The notes below the pieces were generated by a model, which searched no databases, was not told where the DNA came from, and was given only the letters and a program-made list of their open reading frames with translations. This document shows positions 9,239 through 17,663 of a stretch of DNA of 64,000 bases, in pieces. Source of the stretch: JACMJL01 sp963791805 (GTDB taxonomy: Bacteria > Bacillota > Clostridia > Clostridiales > Clostridiaceae); the NCBI GenBank assembly GCA_963791805.1, contig CAWBTU010000004.1:124001-188000 (forward strand), given 5' to 3'. Numbering within the stretch: the stretch's first letter is position 1; the number at the start of each line of letters is the position of its first letter. Made by a program: the position numbers and the translations under genes.

Positions 9239-11690
9239 ATTCGTCTCCTTGCAATCCTGTAATTGCAATGATTTTACTGCAAATATCTCTATTCAATTTT
9301 TCAGCTTCATCAATATTCATAGATTCGGTATAAACTCTACAAAGAGGTTCATCTGAATCTGGAAGTACCAAGGCCCATGAGTTTTCATAGTTTAACCTTA
9401 CCCCTTCTATTAAATCTACAGATTGAGAGGTATTTTCTTCAATAAGGTTTCTCATTACCTTACCCTTCATGTTCCATGGGCATACTATTTCATGAGTTTT
9501 GGAATAGTACTTAGGAACAATTGCGTTTATCTCACTTAGCGTTAGCTTAGAATTTGCCATAAAGTTTAAGGTAAACATTAAAGTACTAACTGAATCTAGT
9601 GACATAAGGTAGCTATTTACTATTTCTCTTCTTCCAAGTCCTTTTTCTAACTCTATATAATTCTCTAATATACAATTTTGAGATGCTTTAGTTCTTGAAA
9701 ATTGTGCTCCACATATTTCTGCAACTCTTTCTAATGAAGCAGATGAGGTAATAGGTACAACAAGAGAATTCACTTTTGTAGACTTTAAAACTACAAGGGC
9801 ATTTAAGGTTTCAAACCTACCCTCTTTTATTATATTCCCTTTATTATCAACAAAAACTGCTCCTTCAGCTTCATCCTCAATAAATGCTCCAAGATCTGCG
9901 CCTGTTCCTACAACTTCCTTCACTAATCCATGCAGATTCCTAAATTCATCATAAATTCTAACATGAACATTTAGCTCAGAAAGCATGCGTTTTATAACAT
10001 CTAAAAGCAATATATTCCTTACGCTTATAACAATTTTTAGCTTTGCATCCTTTATATTTCTTAAATCAAGTTGATTAATTATTTGTCTAGCATAAAACTC
10101 TATGCTATCTGAAATATTAGTAATACTTTTGATTGTATCAGTTTTTACTCTTCTGTAATCTTCTCTAATAAAGCTTTGTTCAATTTTCCTTTCCATAGAC
10201 TTATCAATATTTATACCATTTCTATCCATGAAAAGTATATTAACTCTTTGTGGTTCATCCTTATCAATTACAACATGAATTGCTCCCTGAACTCCAAAAA
10301 ACATTGATGCTTGTCTTGTCATAGAAGTTGTCATTCTCTTAATATCATACACTTCTGCTCCCATTGATAATAAACCTGTTGCTAAAGAGTATTTAAACAT
10401 TTGAGCCGCTCCATAATCAGAACTACTTACCACAACCTTAGAACCTGGTTTTAGAAGTGACCCATAGGAAGATCCTAGCTTTGAAACAAACTCTGGAGTA
10501 ATATCTATATTAACTTCTCCGCTTATTCCTTTTTTACCGAATAGGGATTTAGAAAACTTACCACCCCAAATTACATTTACCTTTACTACTGTACTGGCTT
10601 CTACAATTTTGTTGGGCCAAATACTAACTCCTGGCTTAATTATAGCTCGTTCTCCTATAAGCGTATCATTTCCAATTGCTGCTTCTTCAAAAACTGATAC
10701 TCTTGATTCAAGTTGAACCTTATAACAAATTACTGCACCTTTTACTTCCACATTATTTCCTGTATAGCAATTATCAAAAAACACACTTCTTTTTATGCTT
10801 CCACCACAGGAAATAATATTATTTTTGCCTAATATACTGTTTGGCCCCAGTATCACATCATCATATATTTTGCAATTACTACCAATAAATAGTGGAGCAA
10901 CTAGATTTGCAGTATCACTAATTTGGCAGTTGTCCCCTACATAAATTCCTTCTCTTAACTTATTACCTGGAATTTCAATATTAACTAACCCATTGAGAAT
11001 ATCAAAATGGCATCTCATATATTGATCAATACTACCTATATCGCACCAATAACCCCCTGCAACATAACCATACATAGGTTTATTTTCATTTAATAAGATA
11101 GGAAATAAATCACTACTAAAATCAAACTTTTCATTTTTCTCAAAGAATGAGAAAATTTCTGGTTCAAGTATATAAATACCAGTATTTATCTTGTCACTAA
11201 AAACTTCACTCCAACTTGGTTTCTCTAAGAATCCAGTAACTCTTCCTTCTTTATCAGTAACTACTACCCCATACTCTAGAGGTATATTTACTTCTTTTAA
11301 TACAAGAGTTGCTAAGGCCTTTTTCTGCTTATGATATTCAACTCCTCTTGAAATATCAATGTCAGTTAAAGCATCTCCGCTAATTACAATGAAGGTGTCA
11401 TCTAGAAACTCTTCAGCATTTTTTACACTACCTGCTGTACCAAGTGGGGTCTCCTCAATAAAATATTTTAAAATAACTCCAAACTCTCTACCATCACCAA
11501 AGTAACCAATTACTTCATCAGGTAAATATTGAAGTGTAACTCCAATTTCTGTAATTCCCATGCTTTTTAAAAGTTCAATAGCATATTCCATGGTAGGTTT
11601 ACCTAAAATCGGCATCATCGGCTTAGGTATATTGCAAGTTAGAGGTCTAAGCCTTGTTCCCTCACCACCTGCCATAATAATAGCCTTCAA
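9237..11690 (-). CDS. Nucleotidyltransferase / left-handed helix / phosphomannomutase-like fusion
   Basis: The 817-residue protein has three parts. Residues 1-235 are a sugar-1-phosphate nucleotidyltransferase with GGEGTRLRPLT (8-18), IPKPMMPILGKP and the GDALTD motif. Residues about 250-365 are left-handed beta-helix repeats. Residues about 375-817 resemble the phosphomannomutase/phosphoglucomutase fold. The expected catalytic serine loop (TASHNP type) is not visible; in the matching place the sequence reads GVQGAIHVVIDKDEP. The mutase half is therefore probably inactive or regulatory. Such fusions supply NDP-sugars for polysaccharides in related Firmicutes. The start is a TTG. The next gene upstream in the same direction is a GT4 glycosyltransferase, so both may act on glycogen or a surface glycan. 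Confidence 0.85.
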   Translation of the reverse strand: MKAIIMAGGEGTRLRPLTCNIPKPMMPILGKPTMEYAIELLKSMGITEIGVTLQYLPDEVIGYFGDGREFGVILKYFIEETPLGTAGSVKNAEEFLDDTFIVISGDALTDIDISRGVEYHKQKKALATLVLKEVNIPLEYGVVVTDKEGRVTGFLEKPSWSEVFSDKINTGIYILEPEIFSFFEKNEKFDFSSDLFPILLNENKPMYGYVAGGYWCDIGSIDQYMRCHFDILNGLVNIEIPGNKLREGIYVGDNCQISDTANLVAPLFIGSNCKIYDDVILGPNSILGKNNIISCGGSIKRSVFFDNCYTGNNVEVKGAVICYKVQLESRVSVFEEAAIGNDTLIGERAIIKPGVSIWPNKIVEASTVVKVNVIWGGKFSKSLFGKKGISGEVNIDITPEFVSKLGSSYGSLLKPGSKVVVSSSDYGAAQMFKYSLATGLLSMGAEVYDIKRMTTSMTRQASMFFGVQGAIHVVIDKDEPQRVNILFMDRNGINIDKSMERKIEQSFIREDYRRVKTDTIKSITNISDSIEFYARQIINQLDLRNIKDAKLKIVISVRNILLLDVIKRMLSELNVHVRIYDEFRNLHGLVKEVVGTGADLGAFIEDEAEGAVFVDNKGNIIKEGRFETLNALVVLKSTKVNSLVVPITSSASLERVAEICGAQFSRTKASQNCILENYIELEKGLGRREIVNSYLMSLDSVSTLMFTLNFMANSKLTLSEINAIVPKYYSKTHEIVCPWNMKGKVMRNLIEENTSQSVDLIEGVRLNYENSWALVLPDSDEPLCRVYTESMNIDEAEKLNRDICSKIIAITGLQGDE

Positions 11691-11733
11691 AAAATCAACC
11701 CCTTTATGGTCTATTTTTTATCTAGAAACCATA

Positions 11734-12939
11734 CTAGTCTTTATCTCTGATATCCCATTTGGTACCTGTAGCCTCACAAATAACTTCTTTATATACTTCT
11801 ACAGTATTTGCTGCAATCTTGTTCCATGTGTACTTTTCATGTATTTCTTTTAATGCATTTTCCTTTATTACTTTTCCAAGTTCTTCATCTTTTAAAATTT
11901 TTAATATATTTTCTACAAGGCTTTCAGGTGAACCAGTAAAGCATTTCAGTCCTGTAATTTCATGCTGAACTATTTCAGAAAGGCCTCCGGTATCAGAAAC
12001 TACTACTGGGCATCCAGCTGACATTGCCTCTAGTGCAACTATTCCAAAAGGTTCATATAATGAAGGAAAAGCTGCTACATCTGAAACCCTATATAATTTA
12101 TTTCTAACTTCATCTTCCATATATCCTAAAAATTCAAATTTAGGTGACAGTCCCATTTTCTCTACTCTGTCTTTTAGTTCATCGGTCATTGGTCCTCTTC
12201 CACCAATAATGAATTTCGTTTTCTGGTAACCATCTACAATTTTATTTGCTGCCTCTACTAATAAATGTATTCCTTTTTCAAAAACATGTCTTCCTATATA
12301 AAATACAATCTTTTCATCTTCTGTAGCATAGTTACTCCTAAACTCTTTTAAATCTGCTTTAAATTCAAATTCATCTGAATTAACACCATTAGGTATAATC
12401 TTAATTTTATCAGTAGGTATATGAAAAATATCGCCTACTTGTTTCTTCATATAATCACTACACACTATTATCTTCCAACTTTCAAAGCATAACATCCATT
12501 CAGTTGATGATATATATCTTTGCATTTCTGTTTTTATTCCATTATTTCTTCCATACTCTGTTGCGTGAATTGTACATAAGAGAGGTATATCATGAGCCAA
12601 CTTTAATGTGATTGAACCATAAGAGGTCAACCAATCATGGGAATGGATAATATGAAATGGTCCTTTTTCTCTAATAATCTTTGTGCCGATTACTATCATA
12701 GCAAGGTTTAATTGCATAACCCACTTTGTGAAGTCATCTGTCTCTAAGCTAAAGGGCTCCACTCTATAAACCTGAACACCTTTATCATTTTCTTCCTTAG
12801 GCGCTGTTCCTTCTTCACAAGTAATTAAATGAACCTCATGACCTAATTTATATAGCTCATGGGCTAAATAATATACATGAGTGGAAAGACCACCAACACT
12901 TTTAGGCGGATACTCCCAAGATAGCATTAGTATCTTCAT
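11734..12939 (-). CDS. Glycosyltransferase family 4 protein
   Basis: A 401-residue GT-B-fold glycosyltransferase. The N terminus carries the glycogen-synthase-like loop WEYPPKSVGGLSTHV (residues 8-22). The middle has HSHDWLTSYG and IPNGVNSDEF. The C-terminal half has the nucleotide-sugar binding motif EPFGIVALEAMSAGCPVV (near residue 300). These features fit GT4 enzymes that use ADP- or UDP-glucose. An AAGGAGAG ribosome binding site precedes the ATG. It lies 43 bp before the nucleotidyltransferase fusion and is probably cotranscribed with it. The acceptor is unknown. Confidence 0.88.
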   Translation of the reverse strand: MKILMLSWEYPPKSVGGLSTHVYYLAHELYKLGHEVHLITCEEGTAPKEENDKGVQVYRVEPFSLETDDFTKWVMQLNLAMIVIGTKIIREKGPFHIIHSHDWLTSYGSITLKLAHDIPLLCTIHATEYGRNNGIKTEMQRYISSTEWMLCFESWKIIVCSDYMKKQVGDIFHIPTDKIKIIPNGVNSDEFEFKADLKEFRSNYATEDEKIVFYIGRHVFEKGIHLLVEAANKIVDGYQKTKFIIGGRGPMTDELKDRVEKMGLSPKFEFLGYMEDEVRNKLYRVSDVAAFPSLYEPFGIVALEAMSAGCPVVVSDTGGLSEIVQHEITGLKCFTGSPESLVENILKILKDEELGKVIKENALKEIHEKYTWNKIAANTVEVYKEVICEATGTKWDIRDKD

Positions 12940-13087
12940 AACAATCTCTCCTTAATTTTTTATTTCATTATAATTATAATTATAATTACTTTAAATTTTT
13001 ATTCAATGTTTTTCTTTTTCAACAATTTCAAATCCTATGATATAATTATAAATAGAAAAAATTTATTTATATTTAGGAGTGAAATGA
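12940..13087. promoter_or_regulatory. Divergent promoter region (glycosyltransferase / nadE)
   Basis: This 148-bp AT-rich spacer separates two divergent genes. On the plus strand, TATAAT lies at about 13041-13046 within TGATATAATTATAAATAG, about 40 bp before the nadE start. Repeated ATTATAATTATAAT at 12966-12985 could serve the minus-strand gene. No operator is recognised. Confidence 0.5.
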
Positions 13088-14992
13088 ATGGACTTTTTAA
13101 GAGCAGCTGCTGCATGTCCTTTGACTAATGTAGCTGACATTGAATATAATTTAAAAAATATCTACCAATGCATAGAAATGGCAAATAAATTCAATGTGAA
13201 ATTGATTGTGTTTCCAGAACTATGCCTAACCTCCTACACTTGTGCTGATTTATTTGAGCAGAAAATTATTCTTGATAAAACTATTGAAGCTGTTCAAAAG
13301 CTGTGCTCTTATAGTGAAAATCTAGATATGCTAATTCTTGTTGGTGGACCAATGCATATAAATAATTCATTATTTAATTGTGCCTTTGCTATATTTAATG
13401 GAGAAATACTTGGTATTGTTCCTAAAAGTTACATACCTAATTATACGGAGTTCTATGAAAAAAGATGGTTTACTCCAGGTTTGGGAATTAAAAACAAGAC
13501 TGTAAACCTTCCTTTTCAAAAGAGTATTCCTTTTGGAACAGATTTAATTTTTGCATGTAATGACTACAAAATTGGAGTTGAAATCTGTGAGGATTTATGG
13601 GTAACCATTCCTCCTAGCTCGTATTTAAGCCTTGCTGGCGCAAATATTATTTGTAATCTTTCTGCCTCAAATGAAATTGTAAGCAAAGCAGATTATAGAA
13701 AAAGCTTAGTTGAAAATCAAAGCGCTCGTTGTATTACTTCTTATATATATTCCTCAAGCGGTATTCTAGAGTCAACAACAGATCTAGTATTTAGTGGACA
13801 CTTACTTATTGGTGAGAACGGTATTATATTAAAGGAAAATTCCAGATTTCAAAGAGAAAATGAAATAGTAACTTCTCTAATAGATATTGATAGATTAAAT
13901 GCAGACAGAATGAAAAACTTAAGTTTTAGAGATAGTAGCTTGGCTGATAATTTAAACATGAGGGAGATAGGGTTTTCTTTTTCTGATTTGTCTTTTGGAG
14001 AATACGATAGATATGTAGATAAGCATCCTTTTGTACCTTCAAATCAGAGAGCAGTAGCTGAAAGATGTAAGGAAATATTTAATATTCAATGTGCAGGACT
14101 TGCTAAACGCTTTCAGCAGACTGGTTTAAAGAAAGCCATTATAGGTATTTCAGGCGGCCTTGATTCAACCTTGGCTCTATTAGTTATTACAAAAACTTTT
14201 GATATGCTTAATATTGATAGAAAGAATATAATCACAGTTACAATGCCAGGTTTTGGTACTACAGACAGAACTTATAACAATGCAGTTTCTCTTTGCAAGA
14301 ATCTAGATTCAGAGTTAAGAGAAATAGATATTGTACCTGCTTGTTTGCAGCATTTTGCAGATATAAATCATAATAGAGAAATTCATGATATTACTTATGA
14401 AAATGTTCAAGCAAGAGAACGAACTCAAATACTTATGGATATAGCAAATAAAGAAGGTGGGCTTCTAATTGGAACTGGTGATTTATCAGAACTTGCTCTT
14501 GGTTGGTGCACCTATAACGGCGATCATATGTCAATGTACGCTGTAAATTGTTCTATTCCAAAGACTTTAGTTAGGTATTTAGTAAAATATGTTGCTGAAA
14601 ATGAAGATTACATCCATACAAGCCAGATATTGTTGGATATTTTAGATACCCCAGTAAGTCCTGAATTACTTCCAAAAGATAAGGCAGGAAATATAGCTCA
14701 GAAAACAGAAGATATAATAGGACCCTATGAATTGCATGATTTCTTCTTATTTCATTTTGTAAGGTATGGAGCTACTCCTGAAAGAATTCTATTTCTAGCA
14801 AAGCATGCCTTTGCAGATGATTATGCACCTGAAATTATAGAGAAACATTTCTCTTATTTCATAAAAAGATTTTTTACTCAGCAATTTAAGCGCTCTGCAA
14901 TTCCTGATGGACCAAAGGTTGGTTCTATAAGCCTTTCTCCTAGAGGAGACTGGAGAATGCCTACAGACGCAAGCTTTAACCTCTGGAAATAG
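13088..14992 (+). CDS. nadE: Glutamine-dependent NAD(+) synthetase
   Basis: This enzyme makes NAD+ from deamido-NAD+, ATP and glutamine. The 634-residue protein is the two-domain type. The N-terminal nitrilase-like glutaminase has a Glu-Lys-Cys triad visible as FPELCLTSYT (near residue 45), PKSYIPNY (near 118) and GVEICEDLW (near 165). The C-terminal synthetase has the PP-loop GISGGLDSTLAL (near 356) and TMPGFGTTDRTYNNA. Length is normal. It starts with ATG after an AGGAGTG site and stands alone, followed by a terminator. Confidence 0.97.
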   Translation: MDFLRAAAACPLTNVADIEYNLKNIYQCIEMANKFNVKLIVFPELCLTSYTCADLFEQKIILDKTIEAVQKLCSYSENLDMLILVGGPMHINNSLFNCAFAIFNGEILGIVPKSYIPNYTEFYEKRWFTPGLGIKNKTVNLPFQKSIPFGTDLIFACNDYKIGVEICEDLWVTIPPSSYLSLAGANIICNLSASNEIVSKADYRKSLVENQSARCITSYIYSSSGILESTTDLVFSGHLLIGENGIILKENSRFQRENEIVTSLIDIDRLNADRMKNLSFRDSSLADNLNMREIGFSFSDLSFGEYDRYVDKHPFVPSNQRAVAERCKEIFNIQCAGLAKRFQQTGLKKAIIGISGGLDSTLALLVITKTFDMLNIDRKNIITVTMPGFGTTDRTYNNAVSLCKNLDSELREIDIVPACLQHFADINHNREIHDITYENVQARERTQILMDIANKEGGLLIGTGDLSELALGWCTYNGDHMSMYAVNCSIPKTLVRYLVKYVAENEDYIHTSQILLDILDTPVSPELLPKDKAGNIAQKTEDIIGPYELHDFFLFHFVRYGATPERILFLAKHAFADDYAPEIIEKHFSYFIKRFFTQQFKRSAIPDGPKVGSISLSPRGDWRMPTDASFNLWK

Positions 14993-15025
14993 AGGCAGTG
15001 ACGCCCCTGAGGCCCAGAAAATTCG

Positions 15026-15062
15026 AAAATCCGCTATGCATTTATGCAGTAGCGGATTTTTA
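15026..15062. terminator. Intrinsic terminator between nadE and yaaR
   Basis: Arms AAAATCCGCTA and TAGCGGATTTTT surround the loop region TGCATTTATGCA, which is itself self-complementary. T-runs on both strands allow it to terminate the two convergent genes. Confidence 0.9.
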
Positions 15063-15063
15063 C

Positions 15064-15486
15064 CTATTTATATATATCTACAATTAATCCTGCAATTTCA
15101 TCTACAGTGCTTGCGATATCTATAGTTTCTCTTTCTTCACTTAAAATCTGCTGAGTAAGTTCCTCTAGCTTAGCATCAATTGTGTCTACAGTTATAAAAT
15201 ACTGAGTCTGCCAAAAACTTACGTCTTTTTTAATACCATACATATATTCAAGTACAGATTTAAGATATTCTCTGATTGCATCTTTATATGCTCTAACATC
15301 TGCATAACATTTAGTTACAACAAGACGGGTTCCCTTTTTTTTAATTCCTTCAAACATTTGTCTAAGCTGCTCTTCATTTTGTCTTTCTCTTGCAAAGTTA
15401 AAGCTTTGTGAAAATTCGCTTTTACTTGAAATAGCTTTTGTTTCAGTTTTAATAGGCGTACTTCTAGTCGTCCTTGATATTTCCAC
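15064..15486 (-). CDS. yaaR: YaaR family protein (DUF327)
   Basis: The 140-residue product matches the small YaaR/DUF327 family: a polar N terminus (SRTTRSTPIKTETKAIS), then an all-helical body with GTRLVVTKCYADVRAYK and YMYGIKKDVSFWQTQYFI. The family is common in Firmicutes and its function is not established. The start is a GTG placed 9 bases after GGAGGTGAAG. It converges on nadE. No signal peptide or membrane segment is seen. Confidence 0.88.
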   Translation of the reverse strand: MEISRTTRSTPIKTETKAISSKSEFSQSFNFARERQNEEQLRQMFEGIKKKGTRLVVTKCYADVRAYKDAIREYLKSVLEYMYGIKKDVSFWQTQYFITVDTIDAKLEELTQQILSEERETIDIASTVDEIAGLIVDIYK

Positions 15487-15546
15487 TTACTTCACCTCCA
15501 CATTATTATATATTTATTATAACATTTATACAGGCTACTTCATATC

Positions 15547-16041
15547 TCAATTTTTCCAATGGATATATTTATTAAGTTTTTCTACAAACTTAATAAAATA
15601 TATCTCTTCTAATTCAGTAAATCTACCAATAATTGGACTGTCTAAATCTAAAACTCCATACTTTACGCCATCTTTTATTATAGGGATAACAAGTTCTGAA
15701 TTTGAAACATTATCACAAGCTACATGACCAATAAAATCATGCACATTTTCAATTCTCTGAACCTTTTCTTCACTAAAAGCTGTACCACATACCCCTGTTC
15801 CAAGCTGTATTCTATTGCAAGCAGGCAATCCTTGAAAAGGTCCTAAAACTAGCTCCTCATCCTTAAGAAAATAAAATCCAGCCCAATTTAAATCCCTCAT
15901 TACTGCTTTTATTATTGCTGTAGCATTAGATAAATTTGCAAGAATATCAGTCTCTGAACTTAACTGACCTTCTATTAAAACTAGCATATATTTTAATCGT
16001 TGTTCCTCATTCATTTTTTCTAAAGCATCTAAATTCAACAT
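15547..16041 (-). CDS. Free methionine-(R)-sulfoxide reductase (GAF domain)
   Basis: A 164-residue single GAF-domain protein of the fRMsr (YebR/MsrC) family, which reduces free methionine-R-sulfoxide using cysteine chemistry and so repairs oxidative damage. The three family cysteines are visible: GLPACNRI (near residue 81), GTGVCGTAF (near 91) and GHVACDN (near 115). The motif LDLDSPIIGRF is also typical. An AGGAGG ribosome binding site precedes the ATG. Assignment is confident from cysteine positions and length. Confidence 0.9.
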   Translation of the reverse strand: MLNLDALEKMNEEQRLKYMLVLIEGQLSSETDILANLSNATAIIKAVMRDLNWAGFYFLKDEELVLGPFQGLPACNRIQLGTGVCGTAFSEEKVQRIENVHDFIGHVACDNVSNSELVIPIIKDGVKYGVLDLDSPIIGRFTELEEIYFIKFVEKLNKYIHWKN

Positions 16042-16071
16042 CTATACTATTCCTCCTTAGAAAAATCTTTT

Positions 16072-16920
16072 TTATGAGTTCTTTAGTTTAGTTCCCTTTT
16101 CATCTTGAGTTATTAAATTCTTTTTCATCAGACCACCAAGTGCAATTTTAAAATAGTTTTTACTAGTTCCAAAAAACTTTTTAATATCCTCTGGTGAACT
16201 CTTGTCGTTCAAAGTCATGAATCCTCCATTAACTTGTAAATACGTCATTATTTTTTCTTCAAGTGAATCTCTTTCATAAAGTTTACCTTGTCTTGGAGTC
16301 AACCCAAGCTTACCATCTTCATAGTATTTTTTTACCCTTAGCTCTATTATATCACCCAATTTAATATCAGTGAAATATTCATTTTTAAGTATTACTCCTT
16401 TATACTTTCCATCAATAGCCACCATTACGCTTCCATTAGTTTGAAAGCCATAGACAGTTCCATTTACAGAAGCACCAAGTTCATAATCCTCTGCTGTCTC
16501 AACCAGATATCTATCAATTTGAGTAGTTGCAGCTATTCTATCTGTTTTGTCAACATAAAGATAAACCATATAACTTTTTCCTACAATTAGTTCATCTGAT
16601 TGTTCTTTGAACGGAATCAAAACATCTCTCTCAAGTCCTATACTAACGAAAGCTCCTATATTGGTTTTATCAACTACTTTTAGATACGCTAGATCTCCAA
16701 CTAAGGCTAGAGGTTTTTTTAAAGTTGCAATAATTCTATCCTTTGAGTCTCTATACACATAAGCCTCTACTAAGTCACCTATTTTTAAATCTAAATCTCC
16801 TACACAATTGTTTGGTAGCAAAATATCATCATTAGTACTTCCAGTTTTCGCATCTAAATAATATCCAAAATCAGCTTTCCTAATTATTTCTAGAGAGTTT
16901 AATTCTCCTATGTTAGCCAC
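16072..16920 (-). CDS. cvfB: CvfB family S1 RNA-binding protein
   Basis: The 282-residue protein resembles CvfB/YitL proteins, which carry several S1-like RNA-binding domains and a C-terminal winged helix. Visible features are GYYLDAKTGSTNDDILLP at the N terminus, GDLAYLKVVDKTNIGAFVSIGL (second S1), GASVNGTVYGFQTNGSVMVAIDG (third S1) and a final segment with FFGTSKNYFKIALGGLMKKNLI. In Staphylococcus CvfB influences virulence gene expression; here the role is unknown. It follows the gamma carbonic anhydrase gene by 26 bp and precedes the fRMsr gene by 30 bp. Confidence 0.9.
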   Translation of the reverse strand: MANIGELNSLEIIRKADFGYYLDAKTGSTNDDILLPNNCVGDLDLKIGDLVEAYVYRDSKDRIIATLKKPLALVGDLAYLKVVDKTNIGAFVSIGLERDVLIPFKEQSDELIVGKSYMVYLYVDKTDRIAATTQIDRYLVETAEDYELGASVNGTVYGFQTNGSVMVAIDGKYKGVILKNEYFTDIKLGDIIELRVKKYYEDGKLGLTPRQGKLYERDSLEEKIMTYLQVNGGFMTLNDKSSPEDIKKFFGTSKNYFKIALGGLMKKNLITQDEKGTKLKNS

Positions 16921-16946
16921 ATTAACACTCCTTTGTTTATATTTTA

Positions 16947-17468
16947 TTATTTTTTTAGAAGGTTACAAAAATTATAAGCTTCTATTAAGTTTGAATAGTG
17001 CTCAGCACTTTTTTCATTCATCATTAAATCGTCCTCGGTAAGCTCTCTAACTACTTTTGCAGGTGAACCAATGCAAAGTACTCCAGATGGAATCACTTTA
17101 TTGCTAGTAACAACGCTTCCTGCTCCAATAATTGTATTTTCACCGATTTCTGCCCCATCTAATATTATTGCACCCATTCCAATAATGCAATTATTATTTA
17201 TTTTACAGCCATGAACTATAGCCCCATGTCCAACAGTTACATTTTCACCTATATAAATATCATCCATTACACCAGTATGAAGTGTGCAATTATCTTGAAT
17301 GTTAGAACCTTTTCCAATAAATATTTTGTTATCGTCTGCTCTGATTACCGCATTAAACCATACGCTAACTTTTTCTTCTATGAAAACCTCTCCAATCACT
17401 TCAGCGCTATCTGTAATTAAGCAACTGTCATGTATTATAGGTGCATATTCTCCGAATTTATGTATCAT
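16947..17468 (-). CDS. Gamma carbonic anhydrase family protein
   Basis: A 173-residue left-handed beta-helix protein built of hexapeptide repeats. Metal-ligand histidine motifs of gamma carbonic anhydrase homologues are present: NCTLHTG (near residue 65) and GHGAIVHGC (near 82). The C-terminal GSPAKVVREL tail is typical of the YrdA/PaaY group. These proteins bind Zn or Fe; many have no proven carbonic anhydrase activity, so the reaction is not certain. An AGGAG site lies before the ATG. It seems to lead a run with cvfB, fRMsr and yaaR on the minus strand. Confidence 0.88.
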   Translation of the reverse strand: MIHKFGEYAPIIHDSCLITDSAEVIGEVFIEEKVSVWFNAVIRADDNKIFIGKGSNIQDNCTLHTGVMDDIYIGENVTVGHGAIVHGCKINNNCIIGMGAIILDGAEIGENTIIGAGSVVTSNKVIPSGVLCIGSPAKVVRELTEDDLMMNEKSAEHYSNLIEAYNFCNLLKK

Positions 17469-17595
17469 ACTATTTCTCCTCTCAAAATTAAAAAGATTAT
17501 AATATATTTTACCACATTTCTTGCTGTAAATATAAATTTTTTATATAAAGAATAACTACTATTGATTAAATTGTAAATATAATCTATAATAAATA

Positions 17596-17643
17596 TACCA
17601 CATATAGTGGTTTATATTCAATATTAATACTACATATAGAAAC
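17596..17643 (+). promoter_or_regulatory. Tandem NrdR boxes upstream of nrdJ
   Basis: Two similar palindromic motifs, ACCACATATAGTGG (17597-17610) and ACTACATATAGAAA (17629-17642), lie exactly 32 bp apart, about three helical turns. NrdR, the ATP/dATP-sensing repressor of ribonucleotide reductase genes, binds paired boxes of this type and spacing. The call is by pattern. Confidence 0.75.
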
Positions 17644-17663
17644 GAATTCTATGGAGGTGCCAA

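Noticed and set aside
17470..17663. Cobalamin riboswitch before nrdJ
   Set aside because: The region is too short and AT-rich, with no B12-box; only NrdR boxes are seen.
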